Origin: CAYYYP01 sp964475985
GTDB taxonomy: Bacteria > Bdellovibrionota > UBA1018 > CAYHWW01
Direction: 5' to 3'
DNA: 64,000 nucleotides
NCBI GenBank assembly: GCA_964475985.1
Contig: CAYYYP010000014.1
Span: 1-64,000, forward strand
Below, piece after piece: positions 60,568-64,000 of this stretch; position 1 is the stretch's first letter, and every line of letters starts with the position of its first letter. A model generated the notes under the pieces. The model ran no database searches, was not told the origin of the DNA, and saw only the letters and a list, made by a program, of their open reading frames with translations. Both the position numbers and the translations under genes were made by a program.

Positions 60568-60770
60568 ACCGACCCTCGCAATCCTTGCGTGGTTCGGCCC
60601 TTCGTCTTCGTAAGTGCCAACACTTCTTTGTCTTGGGTTTTTTGGCGACTCCAAACCGCTGAAGTATCGATGTTCACAGGAAACAGACCAGGCCTTCGCC
60701 TGCTCGTACTAAACTTTTAAAATTGTGTGTTAATTATTCATTTGTTCTTTCATCCATGATTCCCCCAAAC

Positions 60771-61616
60771 TTAGCCCGTTCCCTTGAGCAGGGTGAGCGC
60801 GCTCTGAACCGAAGCATTCGCCTGGGACAGAACTGCCGTACCTGCTTGCATGAGAATGTTGTTCTTGGTGAGCTCCGCCGTCTCGGCCGCAATATCCGTA
60901 TCGCGAATCCGGGAGTTGGCGGCACTAAGGTTCTCGATGCCGATGGCTATGTTATTGATCACTGACTGGAGGCGATTCTGCATCGCACCGAAATCAGCCC
61001 TGATTGAAGAAACTTGAACAATGGCATTATCAATGGCGCCGAGCGCGTTCTGCGCACCCGTTTTGTCACTGATGCTAGTAAGGTTAAGTCCTAAAGCGAC
61101 GACATTGACGTCAGCGCTTGAGGTGTCAAAAAATGTGATGCGGTCGATGTTCGGATTGTTGCGAGTGCCGACCTGAATGTCGAAGGCCGAAGCGCTTCCA
61201 TTCAAGAGCGGAACCTTATTGTATTCCGTTGCGTTGGCAATCCGATCCGTTTCATTGAGCAAAGCTTCGAATTCCACCTGCATGAACTTACGCTCCGTGG
61301 GTCCCACGGTATCGGAAGCCGCCTGCACCGAAAGTTCGCGAAGCCTAATGAGGATGTTGGATACTTCTTGTAATCCACCTTCTGCCACCTGCACTAAGCT
61401 CACTCCATCGAGTGCGTTTCGCTCAGCCTGGGACATTCCCCGAATCTGCGCCCTTAAGTTCTCTGAGATGGCTAACCCGGCTGCATCATCACCGGCTCGG
61501 TTGATGCGGTAACCTGAGGATAGTTTTTCGAGACTCTTATCTAGGTTCGCACGAGTAAACCGCAAATTCCTCTGCGAGTTTATCGATGCAATGTTGGTAT
61601 TAATACGCAGACCCAT
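60771..61616 (-). CDS. fliC: Flagellin, second copy
   Basis: A 281-residue flagellin from ATG 61616, with GGAGGAATC directly upstream; the frame is open to 61709 but has no basis there. Like the downstream copy, it has the conserved ends: GLRINTNIASINSQRNLRFT, KLSSGYRINRAGDDAAGLAI, and FGAMQNRLQSVINNIAIGIE, SRIRDTDIAAETAELTKNN, MQAGTAVLSQANASVQSALT. The middle domain is short and differs. It has the better sigma-28 promoter of the two, so it is probably strongly expressed. Multiple flagellins in one filament are usual in Bdellovibrio. Confidence 0.95.
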   Translation of the reverse strand: MGLRINTNIASINSQRNLRFTRANLDKSLEKLSSGYRINRAGDDAAGLAISENLRAQIRGMSQAERNALDGVSLVQVAEGGLQEVSNILIRLRELSVQAASDTVGPTERKFMQVEFEALLNETDRIANATEYNKVPLLNGSASAFDIQVGTRNNPNIDRITFFDTSSADVNVVALGLNLTSISDKTGAQNALGAIDNAIVQVSSIRADFGAMQNRLQSVINNIAIGIENLSAANSRIRDTDIAAETAELTKNNILMQAGTAVLSQANASVQSALTLLKGTG

Positions 61617-61671
61617 GATTCCTCCATAAAACTTCTTCCTGAAGTGCAGCGTTCCTTGCCACACAAACTTC

Positions 61672-61698
61672 CTATCGGAGGCAAATTTAGAATGTTTA
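61672..61698 (-). promoter_or_regulatory. Sigma-28 promoter of the second flagellin gene
   Basis: On the minus strand: TAAA (61695-61698), 15 bases, TCCGATAG (61672-61679), against the FliA consensus TAAA-N15-GCCGATAA: 4 of 4 and 6 of 8. It is 56 bases before the ATG, right for a flagellin gene. Confidence 0.7.
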
Positions 61699-61844
61699 GT
61701 AAAAAACACGCGTCACTTAAGACACGGCAAAAAGCTCCCGGCCAAATTTGCCGCTCAGCGCTATAAGTGCATTTAAAAGCTCATGGCGCCTAATTTCGAA
61801 AACGCAGTGGACGGGAAGCTCGAAAAAAACGCACAATTTTACTC

Positions 61845-62735
61845 ATGGAACCTAAAATTCGTTTAGAACTGGGCGCATTTTTAAACGAAAGTTTTGACTA
61901 CGCTGGCTCAAACGAGTCTTATTTAGAAGATTTTGCCCCGCTTTTTCATGGCGAAGACGCCATTTGGCAGGTGGAGCGGGACGAAACCCAGAAAATCACC
62001 GCCACGGGAGCACTGTATAAGGTAGAGGTCCAAACATTTTCGGGAGCTAAGCTGAAACTTGGCCTTTTAGGTGGCATTGCCACATCACCACGTGCTCGTG
62101 GCCAGGGGCTAGCTACGAAAGTTATTTCGACTCTGGTGGAAAAAGCTCACGCATTGAACTGCGAGGCCGCCGTACTGTGGAGTCAACGAGAAGATTTTTA
62201 TTCTAAGCTCGGATTTTCTCCCTACGGCGCCCAAAACTTATTATACGTGGAGCTGGGACCAACTTCGGAGAAGGACTTACTCCATGAAAAAAAGTTTTCC
62301 TTTGAAGAGGTCAGGCTCGCCGAACCAAATAATTTAGTTTTCGTAAAAAAACTCCATCAAGAATTTCTACATGCTGGCGTCCTACGCACGAAGAATCACT
62401 GGGAAGGAATCGCAGGCATTTCTAGTTGCAGAGTTTATGTGGCATTTGATCTAAACCGAGCCCCACTGGCGTACATTGTTCATTCGCGAGGTAAAGATAT
62501 GGCGGGTATTGTCCATGAATGGGGCGGGGCTAAAGATTTGGTTCTAATGCTTATGCGAAATTTTGCGCCTCAACCTCTTTCTATTTTAAGTACACCAAGG
62601 CTTAACAACCTCCTGATCGATGGACTCAAAGTAGTTCATGAGGATCAACTACCGCTTTGCCTCATCAAATGGCTTCTCCCAAAGGCTGATCATCACAAGC
62701 CAGACCTTTGGTTTTGGGGTTTAGACTCCCTTTAA
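61845..62735 (+). CDS. GNAT family N-acetyltransferase
   Basis: A 296-residue protein with an N-terminal GNAT domain: LKLGLLGGIATSPRARGQGL is the acetyl-CoA loop (RxRGxGL), followed by ATKVISTLVEKAHALNCEA, AAVLWSQREDFYSKLGFSPY, and a second half of the same length, less clear, similar to the plan of Eis-like double-GNAT proteins. The acceptor is unknown. It is divergent from the second flagellin and lies 65 bases before the transporter gene. Confidence 0.85.
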   Translation: MEPKIRLELGAFLNESFDYAGSNESYLEDFAPLFHGEDAIWQVERDETQKITATGALYKVEVQTFSGAKLKLGLLGGIATSPRARGQGLATKVISTLVEKAHALNCEAAVLWSQREDFYSKLGFSPYGAQNLLYVELGPTSEKDLLHEKKFSFEEVRLAEPNNLVFVKKLHQEFLHAGVLRTKNHWEGIAGISSCRVYVAFDLNRAPLAYIVHSRGKDMAGIVHEWGGAKDLVLMLMRNFAPQPLSILSTPRLNNLLIDGLKVVHEDQLPLCLIKWLLPKADHHKPDLWFWGLDSL

Positions 62736-62800
62736 GTTTACGGCAATAGTGACTACCCTAGCCATGCCAGAAGTTGAAATTTTGGCTAGCCCTTTGAACT

Positions 62801-64000
62801 ATGAGAAAAATCGGGCTCTCCGCACAAATCATTTTGGGAATGTTCATCGGGATATTCACGGGGCTTATCCTTAGGGAAAAAGCTGCTCCTTTAGGCGAGA
62901 TCGGTAAACTCCTCATTCAAATCATCAAAGTGGTGGCAGGCCCGCTACTTTTTTTCACCATTATAAAATCCATCCAAGAAGCCCATATTCCCCTACGCGC
63001 GGGCGGTAGGCTTTTTGCCATCATTATTATCAATGTCTCCGCGGCACTTTGCATTGCACTTTTCATGACGAATGTATTTCAGCCGGGCGCACAGCTTGCG
63101 GAGATCACTAAGACCCTATCGCCAAGCACCGAAAATGGAATAAGCCCGCTAGGTTTTCAGAAACTCTCTTTTGCTAAAGTCGTGGCGAATTTTTTTCCAT
63201 CGAGTATCGCGCAACCATTTGTAGATAACAACATCATGGGTTTGGTATTTTTAGCGGTGTTACTGGGCTTTGCCTTAAGGGCGCAAACCACTGAGGGGTT
63301 GAGGCTGCAGACGGCGAATGTTCTTGGTGTCATTGCTTCAACCTTTGAAAAAACTTTAGCCTGGATCGTAAAGTTTGCGCCGCTTGCGGTATTTGGGGTT
63401 GTAGCTAAGGCCGTGGGTGAACACGGTTTTGCTCCATTCCTGGGCCTAGCCTCCTACGTTGCCGTGGGGTTATGCGCCCTCACTCTACAAATGGTATTAG
63501 TTTATTTTCCTTGGATCGCATTTTATTCCAAACATAAACTTAGAACTTTTTTGCGCGAATCTAAGGAAGCTCTGGTTTATTCCATCGGCGCCAACAGCAG
63601 CCTAGCTACCCTGCCCCTTACCCTACAAACCTTAAAACGACTGAAGGTTTCGGAATCTGCTTCCACACTAGGTGCGTGCGTCGCGACTAACTTTAACAAC
63701 GACGGCATCGTACTTTACGAAGCGTTGGCAGCCATCTTTGTGGCGCAGGCCCATGGTATACATTTGGACCTAGCCCAGCAGCTCACAGTGGTTGGCGCCA
63801 GTCTGGTCGCTGCCTTGGGCATCGCCGGCGTACCGGAAGCGGGATTTATTTCGCTTTCCATCGTACTCACAACGGTTGGACTACCCACGGAACTTTTGCC
63901 CTTGCTGCTCACGGTGGATTGGATTTTAGCGAGAGCAAGATCCGTAGTGAATGTAGCGGCTGATCTCACCAACTCCGTGATCTTAGATACTTGGATGCAA
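62801..64000 (+). CDS. Dicarboxylate/amino acid:cation symporter (DAACS), 3' end cut off
   Basis: An open frame of 400 codons from ATG 62801 that leaves the window. The start MRKIGLSAQIILGMFIGIFT is usual for GltP/DctA proteins. The hairpin-1 motif is SIGANSSLATLPLTL (against SSSATLP), membrane segment 7 has TNFNNDGIVLYEA in place of NMDGTALY, hairpin 2 is GIAGVPEAGFISLSIVL, and segment 8 has TVDWILARARSVVNVAADL. The D and N residues that bind sodium and substrate are kept in segment 8. The changed NMDGT motif (NNDG) suggests a different substrate from glutamate or aspartate. No clear Shine-Dalgarno. Confidence 0.9.
   Translation, partial: MRKIGLSAQIILGMFIGIFTGLILREKAAPLGEIGKLLIQIIKVVAGPLLFFTIIKSIQEAHIPLRAGGRLFAIIIINVSAALCIALFMTNVFQPGAQLAEITKTLSPSTENGISPLGFQKLSFAKVVANFFPSSIAQPFVDNNIMGLVFLAVLLGFALRAQTTEGLRLQTANVLGVIASTFEKTLAWIVKFAPLAVFGVVAKAVGEHGFAPFLGLASYVAVGLCALTLQMVLVYFPWIAFYSKHKLRTFLRESKEALVYSIGANSSLATLPLTLQTLKRLKVSESASTLGACVATNFNNDGIVLYEALAAIFVAQAHGIHLDLAQQLTVVGASLVAALGIAGVPEAGFISLSIVLTTVGLPTELLPLLLTVDWILARARSVVNVAADLTNSVILDTWMQ

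Larger units (their letters stand above)
60444..60770. other. Gap between the flagellin genes
   Basis: This 327-base region holds the sigma-28-like promoter of the downstream flagellin (60541-60567), the leader hairpin (60484-60505) and the Shine-Dalgarno. Further upstream I see no open frame or terminator for the second flagellin; the T-rich part (TTGGGTTTTTTGG, near 60630) could be read as one but lacks a stem. Confidence 0.5.

Overview
The window reads as the chromosome of a flagellated Gram-negative bacterium of the Bdellovibrionota/former Deltaproteobacteria type. Lipopolysaccharide genes (kdsA, kdsB, kdsC, an lptC-lptA fusion, lptB) prove an LPS outer membrane. Two flagellins, minor type IV pilins, a GldA/GldF/GldG-like ABC operon, sigma-54 (rpoN), RNase J in a proteobacterial background and many secreted proteins fit a predatory or gliding relative of Bdellovibrio. 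That placement is inference; no rRNA, ribosomal protein or tRNA gene lies in the window. Genes are tightly packed, often with ATGA overlaps, and no insertion sequence, prophage or CRISPR array was seen.

Layout. 1-3673 (minus): a partial unknown gene, a GHMP-family kinase and a nucleobase/nucleoside salvage set (hpt, upp, tdk). 3700-4965: a compact secreted M13-like metallopeptidase. 5024-10741 (minus): a five-gene Gld-type ABC exporter operon. 10895-15003: three divergent minor-pilin genes, followed by an outer-membrane protein and nrnA. 17306-22189 (minus): kdsC - lptC/A - lptB - rpoN - rimK. 22557: a cysteine-rich lipoprotein gene with a near-consensus sigma-54 promoter. 23174-29188 (minus): a coiled-coil protein, a diguanylate cyclase, kdsB, pyrG, kdsA. 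29231-31545: rsmE and a peptide-type solute-binding protein. 31591-38939 (plus): lytic transglycosylase, udk, RNase J, two GT-C glycosyltransferases and a small Cys/His protein with a possible sigma-28 promoter. 38940-39427: non-coding and rich in hairpins. 39428-44216: THUMP-type RNA methyltransferase, AAA/DUF4143 ATPase with a palindrome over its start codon, a secreted HEAT-repeat protein and an orphan BrnA-like antitoxin. 44233-48907: rph, amidase, nadC, birA, a receiver-domain protein. 48963-49137: a rod-shaped RNA candidate resembling 6S RNA. 49177-53492: unknown protein, RmlD-like reductase, RedB-like thioredoxin-fold protein and a hybrid-sensor histidine kinase. 53560-59506: a PhnCED-type ABC transporter flanked by two similar large membrane proteins. 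59604-61616: two flagellins with sigma-28 promoters. 61845-64000: a GNAT acetyltransferase and a dicarboxylate/amino-acid symporter cut by the window end.

Connections. The Kdo/LPS genes form the classical kds-lpt-rpoN neighbourhood, but kdsD is not there and lptA is fused to lptC. Three sigma-28-like sites share an exact 15-base spacer, and the one clear sigma-54 site lies 2.7 kb from rpoN. The least explained parts are the 6S-like RNA, the hairpin array at 38956-39283, the paired membrane proteins around the Phn-type transporter, and the mini-M13 peptidase.
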